This document shows positions 8,356 to 18,706 of a DNA stretch of 25,621 bases, piece by piece. Source of the DNA: Macrocybe gigantea (Eukaryota > Basidiomycota > Agaricomycetes > Agaricales > Callistosporiaceae); the NCBI GenBank assembly GCA_011319805.1, contig SJRY01000106.1, forward strand, positions 1 through 25,621, written 5' to 3'. The notes under the pieces were generated by a model, which ran no database searches, was not told where the DNA came from, and worked only from the letters and a program-made list of their open reading frames with translations. The stretch's first letter is position 1; every line of letters starts with the position of its first letter. A program made the position numbers and the translations under genes.

Positions 8356-10038
8356 GGCATCTCGCCTGCGAGCGTCCAGTATTTGTAGACGTGCAGTGTT
8401 AATGATACTTTTCCATTCAGAGGATGAGTTGTCACTCACAATATCTTCCACACTATGCAAGTGGGATGTCAAAGTAAGATCAGGGCACTCTTCAAGCCAA
8501 CCCAAATTGTTCAGGATGTTCCGCATCTCATTGACGCTCTCTATTTGCTTGCGTGCTTTAGTTAACAATTTATCCTCAGACTCATCAACATAATCAGGAA
8601 AGTTAAAGGTCGGATCGCCTTCTTGTGACTGAAGCAAGTTCAACGTGTCTTCATCTGCAAGAGCAGAAGGCACACTGCTGTCAACATGGCCTTTTTTTAG
8701 TTGGGATCTATAATCGTCTCTTGCATCTAAACACTCATACCGCAACTGGAAATTGTCCATAAACTGTAGTTCGCGAGCACTAAAGTCATGACTATGAAAA
8801 GCCTCATCCCATGATTGTGTTTTGGATTTGAGCTGCAGACCGTCCCTCCATGGTTTGAACAAAGTTAGCATCATCATACAGTAATATTCTCGATCGCCCG
8901 TATCCCTGCGTGGAAGGGGGGCGCTGATGAAATTAGGGACAACCTTATCATTTTCAGCAATGCAATGAACACCATGAGATGAATACAGAGGATGTGAAGG
9001 ATGAAAAGATAATATACCGGAAACATGCAGTAGCTTTTTTGTCGAGGCTGCAGTGTTAAGGTCCTCATCAGCCGATGAGTTGCGCAATTTAAACCGCTTG
9101 GGTAAGGTTTGTCTTTTACATCGCCTGATCCAATCATAACTGCTCATGTTTTCGAGGATAGGCGGACATTGAACATAGTCAACCACAGGTGACAGGCCCA
9201 CTGCGCGATTTTTCTTTCTAACAATCACTAATTTATGGCGAGTGTTCTTGTCGCTAACTTGTGAATCCCATGACAATTTTACGTCGGATACGAATGACTG
9301 CCAAAAGCAAACTTTAAACTGATGATCCGTATAATGGTCCGGATTGCCTAGCAGATATAAAGACGCCATTGGAGACCCAATCTCCATTTTCACAGTCAGA
9401 GTGTTTACGATCTGAGTTACTAACTTTCTTGCTCGATCTCGCATTTCAGGTGAGGATGCATCTACAGGATCAATAGACTCTGCATTTTTTATCAGCGTAC
9501 TGCATATAGTGTCGAAAATGGTATACGTTTTAAGAGGAAATTTCGAGATATAGTTGGTAATATAGGCGACAACACCTTTCATACCCGTTCCAGATTGCAA
9601 ACTGGTTACGTCTGTATTGCATCGAACAAGATAAGTTAAGGCAGGTGTAAACGTGTTGATCCACGCCTCGTTCTTTTGTAAAGTGATATAACCAGTCAGT
9701 TTATCGACAACAGAAACCGGAACGATTGGTCGAGGAAAACGCGCTCGGCAACGGCCCCATTTATTGTTAAGACAACTGACCCACGACTTCGCCTTGTTTT
9801 GAACTCCTTCACGAGTGAGGTTAGTGGAGCACATATGAATAGCGGTGGCCGCAACAATTGCATCGACTGTTGAACGAAAACGTGACCACCAGGACGTATA
9901 GGGAACAGCATCCGGACAGGCGCACGATGAAGGATCTGTGTGCGAGCAAGGCATTGGCGGTTTCTCAGGCAGAGATTGCGAGGGGTCACGATAGGAAGGC
10001 ATCTGAGATTCAGTGGACATGTGCTCCAAAACCTCCTG
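8356..10038 (-). pseudogene. Helitron Rep nuclease, two-tyrosine segment and linker
   Basis: Continues the frame after the TAG at 10039-10041. The segment GMKGVVAYITNYISKFPLKT contains the paired tyrosines (Y-x-x-x-Y) that form the covalent DNA link in Helitron Rep domains. It is followed by a long linker (PMASLYLLGNPDHYTDHQFK, WDSQVSDKNTRHKLVIVRKK) typical of fungal Helitrons between nuclease and helicase. The frame runs on to 8233, but the conserved reading switches near 8355: after LQILDARR the other frame gives CPSFYLFCEYDCDSIVRLEP, which leads directly into the helicase. I therefore place a one- or two-base shift there. Confidence 0.8.
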
Positions 10039-10041
10039 CTA

Positions 10042-10365
10042 TGTCCCCGTTAAAAATTCGCCACGACAACAACTTTCCAAATATGCAATGATACGCTTGG
10101 AGAATTCACCATTGGGGTCCATGATTCTATCACGAATCTCTTGAAATGACAGAGAATGGCATATCCAGAGGAGCAAGTGGAGATGTAGGGTAAGTCGACC
10201 CTGTTGTTCGATGATGCCGTATATTGTGGACGGTGTGCCATATAGTCCCATTAAATCAGCATCAATACCAAACACATACTTGAGAGTTGAGCATACCATA
10301 AAGTCAAAAAAATGGGCACACACCACGGGATTACGTGAAATCAGACGAAACCATTCATCAGCAGC
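10042..10365 (-). pseudogene. Helitron Rep nuclease, HUH-motif segment, isolated between two stop codons
   Basis: This piece is in the same frame as the segments on both sides but is fenced by TGA (10366-10368) and TAG (10039-10041). It reads EWFRLISRNPVVCAHFFDF and then EQQGRLTLHLHLLLWI. The His-Leu-His motif of the latter coordinates the metal for single-strand cleavage in rolling-circle initiators. Both stops could be single C-to-T changes (CGA to TGA, CAG to TAG), since the flanking frame continues without any shift. No intron with suitable ends removes either stop. Confidence 0.8.
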
Positions 10366-10368
10366 TCA

Positions 10369-13300
10369 CAGGTCTGGCAAGAAGGAAATGTCAGTATCGG
10401 CAAAGTACAGGCACAATGGGTGATAATTGTCAGTGGGAGAAAGAGTAACAAACCAGTTTGGGGAACTTTTGTAAGAGATTAGAGACCAGAGTTCATTGCG
10501 TTGCCATTTTTTGATGGTAGTAGAGCCAGGAACATGCGACGCCACCTGATCTAGGTCCTGAATAACATGAAAGGCCTGTTTCTCTGCATCTGTTACGGGG
10601 GAAACATATTCACCTTTTGCCATGCGTGAGGCCAAATTGTAAAGAACACGTTTATCAAGGGACAGGAGCCGTGAAGATATGTCAGTGAAGCGGGGCTTAT
10701 CGACGAGGAGAAACCCACCAGTGGTGGCCTTTTTAACTTGAGAATGGCTGAACGCGACCATAGGGAATGATGCATCCAATTGAAAACGCTTGTCGTGATA
10801 CATAAGTAGATGTCGCACATGGGCAGGGACTGACATTGATGTGCAACCAATTCCACCATACCCATAAGGAAATAGCCAGGGAAACATCTGAGGATACAGT
10901 GCGGTGTTTCCAAAAGAAGGCTGGGGGACAGAACTGGGTGTAATGGCCAAGACCCTTTGATTGCTATTGAAATGTTGCAACGCGATGCCTTTAAGTTCTT
11001 CTGTACTCAACGCATCCATGCTGTCAGCGGTAAGACCATGTACGATGAAAGGGCATTTGCCATCATCAACGCCTTCTTCAGCACTCATGTCATGAACACT
11101 TGATGCAATAGGATTCTTGTTAGTTAGCATCTCTTTATAAGTAACAACAACGGGAGGACGATCCTCAGGATAGCGGCTTAGATTTTCGTAAGATATTTTC
11201 AGGTCCTTGTAATCAGAATGATTAAGCTTAAGCCATTCAAGTGCTCGACCGATGTAGAAACGGTGTACCAATAACGGAGTGTGCTGATATTCCGAAGCAG
11301 TGGGCTTAGAAGGGCCTGTATACATGACAGCCAGAACGTCTTGCATATTCTCTAGGGGAGGCGGCAGAGCAGCATGTATCTCACAAGTAGGCGATTCGAA
11401 AGCAACTACATGAGCCACGAGTTTTTGCAAACCAGAAGACACATGAACGAAACATGCATTATGTCGAACACGAGCAACCAACAACCTCTCTACATAATTC
11501 AAAGAAGAGAGCTCTTCTGGCACATCACCCAACCACAAGCCAGTGGCCAAACTGTGGGGAGGAATCTCACCCTTATACAAATAAGCACGGCATTTAGAAC
11601 AGACCTTACTGTACTTACGGTCGATGATGGGACCGTTGAGTTCACGTTCAGATTCACTAGGATGTTTGCGCTCCAGTCTGGTAATGCCAGGTACCTCGAG
11701 TACAGTCAACAAGCCCTTAATGGTTTTCAACGGAGACAAATCCTTACAGGGAGTGAGGAGTCCGCAAACGGCGCAACCTTCTTCCTCGAATACACTGGGA
11801 TCCAATTTGGAACAAAACTTGTGAATAACATCTGCGACGTGTTCATCAGACATAGGAGGCGGTGGAAAAAGATGTGATTCTTTCTTAATCTTGTATTTCC
11901 TGTGATGATAAATTCGTCGCCAGGACTGGGTTAAAGACTGCCTATCCATTGAAATCCCACAGTCTTGTACACAGGTCAAGGATAGGTCAATGATGGATGC
12001 ATCTTCAACATCTGAGGACAAATCTTGTGTATGCTCATGTTGGGAATTCGAAAGGGCGAGGGAGTTCTCAAGCTCGATGGTAGAGAGAGAGGCGAGACGT
12101 CTGACACAAGCGGTGAGTTCGGATTGAGCAGCTAACGAATTAAAAGACGGATCAATCAACGTAGTGCACGAGTCATAACTTTGAATGTGTCTGAGAGTTT
12201 CAGATATAATACAATCAGCGAGGATGCTTTCATGATCAGCAGGATCAAGTTGACCACTGTCGTAAGCCACAGATGATGATGCACATACTTGTTCAACAGA
12301 GTTGGCAATGTCAGTTTTTTCTGAAGATGTAAAAGGAGAAGAACGCGAGCATTTCGAGGGGTCACTAGTAGCAGGATGAGACGGCATGAGTGCTGGAGAA
12401 GAAGTGCATTCTGAAATAAGAAATACAGACATGAGAGAGCAGTGAATGCAGCTATGGGATTGAGCAATAGTGATTGCTCTTTCGAATTTGGCGCGACTGC
12501 TAATGGTGACGCCGTGTGCACGGGCAACAGGGGTGTACCGCTTGACAGGTATCACAGACAGAAGAAAGGATAAAGGCATCTTGGAATGTACATAACCAGC
12601 ATCAAGGGGGAAAAGAGTGTCTGCATCATCATCTTTGACTTGATCAACAAACTTGAACGGGGTTTCGGATACGACATTGGAACCAGACAGTTGATGGCGT
12701 ATGTACAGTTTTAATGTATGATAAGAGACAGATTTGAAAGGATGTCCTCCACCGACGACAGGACATAGCAAAGCGGACACTAGCTGAACATGGTTCAATG
12801 GTGAATAAAGAAAACGGGTATAAACAAGTATAGCAAAAGCAGAGACGGCACTCAAGACCAAGGACAATATTAAGAGTTGGATACAAGTACGGATACATGT
12901 GCCTGGCAGGCACACAGATTGATAGGCATCAGCATAAGCCATAGATGCAGATGCGCGGATGTGCGAAGAAAAGTCACTTGCAACGAAGCAGGTAGTCAAC
13001 AACGAGTGAATCAATAGAAAAAACAAAGGCACACATAAGGACATGAGAAAATCGGTCCTGATAGCAAGCTTGGCAGGTAGACAGAGCAAAAAAATGCATA
13101 TAGAGACCACTCGGAGTAAAGTTTTGGTACGAGAGGCACTGGGCAAGACAAAGATAGGCGATGTTTTTAAAGAGAGTAAGTAAATGAAGACGTACAGCAC
13201 AATGGGCTCGAAGTCCAAGAGAGACAGACCGACTGGAGCTAGGAAGGAGTTCAAAATAGCTACTCCGTAGGAAACACTAACAAGAAGGAGGGATACGTGA

Positions 13301-13509
13301 GTTAGTAAATTTGATAAAAAAAAAAAAAAAAAAAAAATTACACATAGAGTAAGGCGCGGAAGAGCATCTGAAAAAGCAACAATCAGTATGGACGATAACA
13401 ATAGCCTCACCAGAAATAAAGACATACAAGCGTGGACAGTAAACACGGAATACGTCGGTGAATAGCAACGCAGAATATCGTACAAGTTCACGGAAGGGGT
13501 AGGGCACAA
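10369..13509 (-). pseudogene. Helitron transposase, N-terminal segment (DUF6570 and Helitron-like N domain)
   Basis: An open frame of 1047 codons ends at TGA 10366-10368. From its middle it reads a zinc-binding region (GCAVCGLLTPC ... SKVCSKCRAYLYKGEIP), then HSLATGLWLGDVPEELSSLN, characteristic of the DUF6570 region of fungal Helitrons, then MFPWLFPYGYGG, the start of the Helitron-like N domain. A short motif VARAHGVTISSRAKFERA near 12500 resembles the SAP-like start of related transposases, so the true start may be the Met near 12580. The roughly 290 codons before that (12640-13509) are almost purely hydrophobic and include a run of Phe encoded by a 22-base T tract. That looks more like a pyrimidine-rich leader lacking stop codons by composition than a real membrane domain. 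The product would act in the nucleus on transposon DNA. Confidence 0.8.
13316..13337. repeat. A22 homopolymer
   Basis: Twenty-two consecutive A on the plus strand, lying inside the 5' extension of the Helitron open frame, where it is read as a run of Phe on the minus strand. Its length is likely to vary and is a frameshift risk in any assembly. Confidence 0.9.
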
Positions 13510-13524
13510 GGCAAAAAAGGATTA

Positions 13525-13553
13525 GATTACCTTGCATGCTTATGCAAGGTATC
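13525..13553. repeat. Perfect hairpin just upstream of the Helitron open frame
   Basis: ACCTTGCAT (13529-13537), loop GCTT, ATGCAAGGT (13542-13550): nine base pairs with a four-base loop, extendable to twelve pairs with one bulged T (GATTACC against GGTATC). The right arm with its extension, ATGCAAGGTATC, recurs in direct orientation at 13954-13965. Confidence 0.75.
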
Positions 13554-13681
13554 TACCTGTACATGACAAACAATCTGCCAGAACAAACAAACAGCAGCCA
13601 ATCAGCGACCAGTTCCTCCCTTCCTGCCTTTCCACTGCCTTTCTCACTTCCAACACCACGTCCGTGATACAAAATAAATAT

Positions 13682-13987
13682 TTAGAATAGGCTATTGTTG
13701 GCCAGTCGTTCTCTGGTGTTTTTGTCGAGTGCCTTTAACTGTTCGTCCTCTGCCAGTAAATTCAACTTGTGCGCTGCCTGCAGATTCGTCTCATCAAACG
13801 GTCGCAGCAACCGTATGGTATCTGGACCGCATCCATGTGATGGTGCGACATACAGGTTGAACAAGGTAAGGCCACCACCGGTAGGTGGTGGAGCAATGTC
13901 GATGATGGCCTGTTCCAGTGTTTGTCCTTGTGCGCTTGGTTTGGCTGGACAGCATGCAAGGTATCGCCGGCCGACGCCGGCGCTTTT
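13682..13987 (-). pseudogene. Coding-like fragment of unknown family
   Basis: On the minus strand a frame stays open for 101 codons between TGA at 13988-13990 and the stop at 13682-13684, with coding character throughout: YLACCPAKPSAQGQTLEQAI, then DIAPPPTGGGLTLFNLYVAP, then LLRPFDETNLQAAHKLNLLA and RERLANNSLF. The first Met (13862-13864) is late, so an upstream exon or truncation is likely. The GC-rich palindrome GCCGGCCGACGCCGGC lies at its 5' end. It sits next to the Helitron and may be a captured or disrupted gene piece, or a relic of another element. I do not recognise it. Confidence 0.35.
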
Positions 13988-14788
13988 TCATAATCATAGC
14001 TACATAAACCAAAATAAAACAAGGCCCGAAAGAGCGAACAATGACGCAGGGTCTGTTTATATCCCACGCTCGAAACAATGCAACGTAACTGTGTACAAAC
14101 AAGCTGGAGTTCCTCCCCGCATATTGCAGATGATTAGAACGAGCCTTTCTAAAGAAAGGACTCGTAACCGGTTCTACTATACGCGACAGATATCAATCAC
14201 GGAGCAATGGTCATCCTTTTCAAGGGGGCTCGTGGAATACCCTAGGATATAAAAATCATTTCAGAATGTGTCGCGAGATTGCAAATCGCGGAGCTCAGCA
14301 CAAGGCAGTTTCGCCACATACCTCAAACAGGATTTATCAAATTGAGAACATACAGTATACGTAATCGATGCCACATAACTTAGCTCGAGCTTGGTGCGAG
14401 TCAGAAAAAGATGACTTACGTTTCCAGCCGCTCGTGCATCAAGATTCAAGGGTGTGACTCTGCACGCTTGCATGCAGATTAGAGAGCAGCCTGTCGAGGC
14501 TTAATCCTACGTACACTGCAGCGATTGAAGACACGACACCGCACAAAATGATAAAAATACTTTCCGCCAGAACACACGAAATTTGAAGTCGGCGCAGGAT
14601 GTCCAAAATGAATTTTATAACCGCCGTTATAAGTTTCGATGCGTCGCAAATTTGAAAACACATGTTGCGCTCGCATGAGGCACCTACATAAATCAACCAT
14701 TGCGACTCAACGTCATACCAAAACGACAACTCCGGTGAATGGGATCATTCATACACGTTTGCTCGCTGACACAATAGTGCTAGTTTCA
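13988..14788. other. Intergenic region with no supported gene
   Basis: About 800 bases between the unknown fragment and the APH-like gene. Minus-strand open frames at 14261-14473 and 14439-14729 (two hydrophobic stretches) have no family resemblance and lack convincing splice partners. The plus-strand frame upstream of 14789 is a simple N-terminal read-through of the APH-like gene. GATATAAAAATC at 14246-14257 is TATA-like but 530 bases from the start codon. Confidence 0.3.
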
Positions 14789-15713
14789 ATGCCTCCTGCA
14801 TTCATCTATCGGGCTCTTGCCATTGTAGTGTCCTTCTTACCCGTGCGCTTTCGTGCCAAGATGTGGATGCGTCTTGTGAAAGCGGGTAAGAAAAAATGGG
14901 AAGTAGAGAGTACCACGCAAAGAATACCAGGAGGCATGTACGTCAAAGCGAGACGCGTGAACGGTACCAGTGAAGGGAAAGCCCTCCGTTTTGTTGGGTC
15001 TCACACTTCACTCCCGGTCCCAGTGGTCATCGACACGTTTATAGATGGTGATGTAACTGTCCTAGTCATGTCGCGCATGCCAGGCCATTCATTGGCTGGG
15101 GTATACAAACAAATCACTCCTGAGGTCGAGCACATTTTGAGTGCTCAACTCTCGCGAATCCTCGCCCCTCTTCGCGCAATCACGCCATCATCACAGGCAG
15201 TATGCAGCTTCGAGGGCCCCGTACATTGCGAACGCATTAGCCTCGGCTCTGCCCCTACAGGTCCCTGGGATTCCATCGCGGCATTCCATGAGGAGCTCGT
15301 ACAGCGCGTTGGAGAGTTCGTGATACCTGAAAACGAAGAGAAATCTGAGGAGGCTATTCGGGATGTGATCAGGCGGGCGCATTCTCACACGCATCGCATT
15401 TGTCTAACGCATAACGATTTGGGGCCGCACAACGTTCTTGTGGATGACAAATGGAACATTACTGGTATTATCGACTGGGAGGCGTGCGCATGGATGCCAG
15501 AATATTGGTACGTTGTTACGCACCTTAGACACGAAGCTTAACCCTGGAGCTCAACGTCTTTTATGAACAACTAGGGAATTGACGAAAGCCACCTTCCTGC
15601 CATGGTTTCGGAAAGGCCGTTGGTTCAGGATCATGACCGAAGCCTTTCCGACATATGCACTCGAGCAGGAGGCGGAAAGGTATATTGTGAATTACAGAAA
15701 GTGCTACGTTTGA
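14789..15713 (+). CDS. Aminoglycoside phosphotransferase / choline-kinase-like (APH family) protein
   Basis: Two exons, 14789-15507 and 15575-15713, total 858 nt and 285 residues. Intron 15508-15574 (GTACGT...TAG) turns PEYW into PEYWELTKATFLPW in phase. The kinase-like core has the Brenner motif HNDLGPHNVLV (His208, Asp210, Asn215 as candidate catalytic-loop residues) and GIIDWEACAWMPEYW (Asp229 as candidate metal ligand). The N-terminal lobe reads IPGGMYVKARR. These are the hallmarks of the APH family, which phosphorylates small molecules. In agaricomycetes the family is large and mostly uncharacterised; antibiotic resistance is not implied. I chose Met 14789 because the frame upstream (to 14639) shows no conservation; Met 14861, ahead of RLVKAGKKKW, is an alternative. 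The gene is unbroken, unlike several neighbours. Confidence 0.82.
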
Positions 15714-16347
15714 GTACTGTATTCTTTCTGCATGTCTTCGAAGACTCGGTCATTCTCAGAGTACTCCTGAATGTTGCGTTTCTTGAACCAACTGATACAG
15801 TTCATGTTGTGCTCAGAGATAGCGACTTGTGCTTGAGATTAAGTGAAGCTCCTAGACGCGGAACGCGCACCAAGGGCCGTTTGTATAATTGAAACCTGGC
15901 AATTAAGAATGGTCGAGGGCAATTTCGGACGTGGCAGCAATGGAGAAATACAGGATATCATCAATTGCACGGTTCAGATGTCGCCGGGTACCGTCGGTTC
16001 ATGAATATCGGTCCCATAGCGGAGAGCAAACATGGAGACGATGTGTTGCAGTTGCACCTTGCAGCAGCGCAAGAACGTCAAGTTCGTGATAGGCGAGGTG
16101 AAAGACACTAACCGGGATCTGTACATCGAGTCACAAACACGAAATCGAGTCAGAAAGCAAGGAGAGGTCTCGTGTCTTTTTTTTTTCTTTTAAAAAAGCA
16201 TCAAGTAAGCTGGCGGTCATCGTGATAAGATAGCGCACATGATTGATACGTACAGACAGTGACCAGGATCTTTAAAGGCACAATGTTGGTCCGACCGGAG
16301 GAGTCAGTCAGCTTCGAAGCAGCCCATCTCCATATTTTTCATCCCTC
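15714..16347. other. Intergenic region, no gene seen
   Basis: 634 bases between the two intact enzyme genes. An open frame at 15602-15892 is a shadow of exon 2 of the APH-like gene. A T-rich tract at about 16178-16194 followed by AAAAAA is the only simple-sequence feature. The promoter of the downstream aminotransferase-fold gene must lie here; no clear TATA box was found. Confidence 0.35.
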
Positions 16348-18117
16348 ATGTCGCAGAACGAACTATACAAGCAGGCTCCTCCGGCTTTCGGACACGCGCT
16401 CCTGAAATATTACGCCTTTGACCCAGAATACCTCAACCTCAACAATGGTGCGAATCCGCAAGCCACTCACCTCCGGAACGCTCTCGCTAACATTTGCTTT
16501 TGTCTCCAAGGTTCCTATGGTGCGACCCCGAGGCCTGTTTTGGAGGCAGCCAACAAGCTGTCGGAGCTGATCGAGGCCAATCCGGACAACTTTCATCGTC
16601 GCTTGTACCAACCCATGCTCATCGACGTCCGAAAGAAGCTCGCACAGCTGATCGGCGCAGAAACAGATGAAGTGGTTCTGGTGCACAACGCGTCCGTCGG
16701 TGTGAACACGGTCTTGAGGAATTTTGAGTGGGAAAAAGGCGACATCATTGTTTCGTGTACGTAAACCTGAGCTCTTGCTCTAAAACATTTGGTCCAACGT
16801 CGCCACACCAGTCCTCACAACCTATGGATCCATCCAGAAGACCGTCAGAAACTTGAGCGATACGCTTCCGTATCCGACAGTCTCCATCGTTGAAGTCAAG
16901 TTCCCGACCACGCATGCCGAGATCGTTGCAAAGTTCAAAGAGCACATCAAATCCTTGCCACGGACCGAGGGAAAGAAAGTCGTGGCCGTCATTGACTCCA
17001 TCGTCTCCAACCCCGGCACGCTTCTACCATGGAAAGAGCTGGTCAAGTTTTGCAAGGAAGAAGGCATTTGGACCGTCATCGATGCCGCTCATTCCATCGG
17101 CCAAGAGCCAAACATCAACCTGAGCGAAACGCAGCCTGATTTCTGGGTTTCGGTGCGCGAGGACCCAAAACCTTCGATCTCACTTCCTAAACCTAGAATT
17201 TTAGAACTGCCACAAATGGCTCTCCACTAAACGTTCCTGTGCCGCGCTCTACGTTCCCTTCAGGTTGGTCACTCATTTCTTTTGGCGGCTTACATTTGAC
17301 GATGGACATCGCCGTCGTCAATCACAGGAACCAGCACATCATTAGAAGCTCCATGCCCACATCCCACACCTATATTTCACCGGCGGATAGGGATGGTCGC
17401 TATAACTTTGTTGAACAATTCGAATGTGCGCTCGTTCGAACTTTATTCCTGCGCAGCATCTATATGACTGATTTCACCAGGGAACGGAACCATAGATTGG
17501 GCGCCATTCCTGAGCGTCTCAGCAGGTGAGGACGCAATACCCCATTCTTTCGTCCCTCCGGTGATCCGCAGAATGAATAATAAGACGGACTCATTCCTGG
17601 ACAGCTCTTGACTTTAGAAATTGGTTGGGCGGAGAGGCCAAGATCCATGAATACTGCCATGACCTTGCCCTTAAGGGCGGGAAACGCTTGGCGGAGATCC
17701 TAGGAACTCGGGTGATGGATCCCGATGGCGAATTGACAGTCCACATGGCACGTCATAGCTTCAAATGTCTTTTCGAGTGCGGGGCCCAGTTCCTGATTTC
17801 ACCTTTCAATTCTAGACAAATATAGAGTTGCCTTTGCCTCCGGACGTCCAACCAATGCTGGAGAATCGTCTCAAGCTTGAAGAGAAATTGTTAGGAGAGC
17901 ACAAGACGTATTCCGCACCCTATTACCACAACGGGAGATGGTGGACGCGCTGTAGCGCGCAGGTATGGAACGAGGTGATTGCCAATCAACTATCAGTTGG
18001 GGGTGTATTATTAACGTTTCAATTGCGGCGTAGCTCGAAGACTTTGATCGACTCGGAAAAGCCTGGCTCACGATCTGCGAAGAGGTCAAGAAAGAGTTGG
18101 GTATCAAGGCAAATTAG
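16348..18117 (+). CDS. Class V aminotransferase-fold PLP enzyme (isopenicillin-N-epimerase / Egt2-like family)
   Basis: Nine exons: 16348-16447, 16511-16756, 16812-17152, 17205-17263, 17328-17425, 17481-17525, 17605-17747, 17816-17974 and 18034-18117. They sum to 1275 nt, 424 residues, with every phase matching. Motifs: LNNGSYGATPRPV at the N-terminus (substrate and cofactor phosphate region), VIDAAHSIGQ with Asp206 and His209 (cofactor ring contacts), and NCHKWLSTKRSCAAL with Lys233 as the Schiff-base lysine. The C-terminal domain ends HNGRWWTRCSAQVWNELEDF. This set fits class V enzymes annotated as isopenicillin-N-epimerase-like; the ergothioneine lyase Egt2 belongs to the same fold. The exact reaction cannot be told from motifs. 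The first intron (63 nt) has no stop and a length divisible by three, so naive gene calling would keep it. Intron 17748-17815 begins GC rather than GT. Confidence 0.88.
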
Positions 18118-18621
18118 GTTTGAGCATGAAATGCTCTACGATCCCGGACTATGCCACGGAGAAACGTTCATGAGCTCGGCTCTCGTCAGACATTAACGTG
18201 CGCGAAGAACGTGACTTGCTTGATCAAGCAGACTAGACGTAGCAAATACAATCAGATTATCAGCCTAATTGACTTCTGGATTCTGGAAGACAGCTGAGGC
18301 TAGGCACAGGAAAGTCTGATAGATGTCTTCCCTGATTCCTGCATCCAACAGAATGAATGAAGAATCGATATGTTTCTACTTCGCCTTGTCTGCATCCTCG
18401 GTTTATCGACAGCCCTGCAACATCCTGCTACCATCGAGAGTTTTTCTCCAACCCGTTTTCCTCCCATACCTGTTGACCGTACATACCCCGCAGCATGGCC
18501 ATCTTCCATTTCCCCTGTCGTGTCCGATATGGGTCTAGGTCCGTTTTGATCTTCGGTTCGCATCCTTTGAGAGAACTCGTGCACAGCAATGGCTTGCGCC
18601 GAATCTCACCCTTCCGGAAGG
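18118..18621. other. Intergenic region, no gene seen
   Basis: About 500 bases between the aminotransferase-fold gene and the TATA box of the next gene. Open frames on both strands at 18300-18584 are mutually overlapping shadows with no family resemblance. Confidence 0.3.
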
Positions 18622-18629
18622 TATAAATA
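18622..18629 (+). promoter_or_regulatory. TATA box of the helical-protein gene
   Basis: GGTATAAATAGG, with TATAAATA at 18622-18629, lies 78 bases before the ATG at 18707, a good distance for a core promoter. It supports that start codon. Confidence 0.55.
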
Positions 18630-18706
18630 GGCTTGGGACGGCCCCATGCCTTCCAACGAACGCCGCCAAGATCTTCTCGACAACGTAACGCAAACGTCCA
18701 CCAGCC

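Larger units (their letters stand above)
5508..13509 (-). mobile_element. Helitron (rolling-circle DNA transposon), autonomous type but mutated
   Basis: The whole stretch is one minus-strand transposase read from right to left. The order is a Cys-rich DUF6570-type region, the Helitron-like N domain, a Rep endonuclease with an HUH-type TLHLHLLLW motif and a two-tyrosine AYITNYISK motif, a PIF1/SF1 helicase with its main motifs, and a C-terminal cysteine-peptidase-like tail. This is the RepHel layout of Helitrons. The coding line is broken by two in-frame stops (10366-10368 TGA, 10039-10041 TAG) and about ten frameshifts, so this copy should be immobile unless the breaks are sequence errors. 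Limits given are those of the coding sequence. I searched for the expected terminal TC, and for CTRR with its subterminal hairpin, and could not fix either end. Confidence 0.93.

Noticed and set aside
11374..11877. Plus-strand open frame of 167 codons
   Set aside because: It is the antisense of the DUF6570/zinc-binding part of the Helitron, whose minus-strand reading has clear family motifs.
12156..12527. Minus-strand open frame of 123 codons overlapping the Helitron N-terminus
   Set aside because: Alternative frame of the longer transposase frame, Leu-rich by composition, with no motifs.
14439..14729. Minus-strand frame with two hydrophobic stretches upstream of the APH-like gene
   Set aside because: No homology recognised, no splice partners, and the composition alone can explain it.
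15602..15892. Separate plus-strand protein after the APH-like gene
   Set aside because: Its first half overlaps exon 2 of that gene in another frame, and exon 2 gives a far better protein end.
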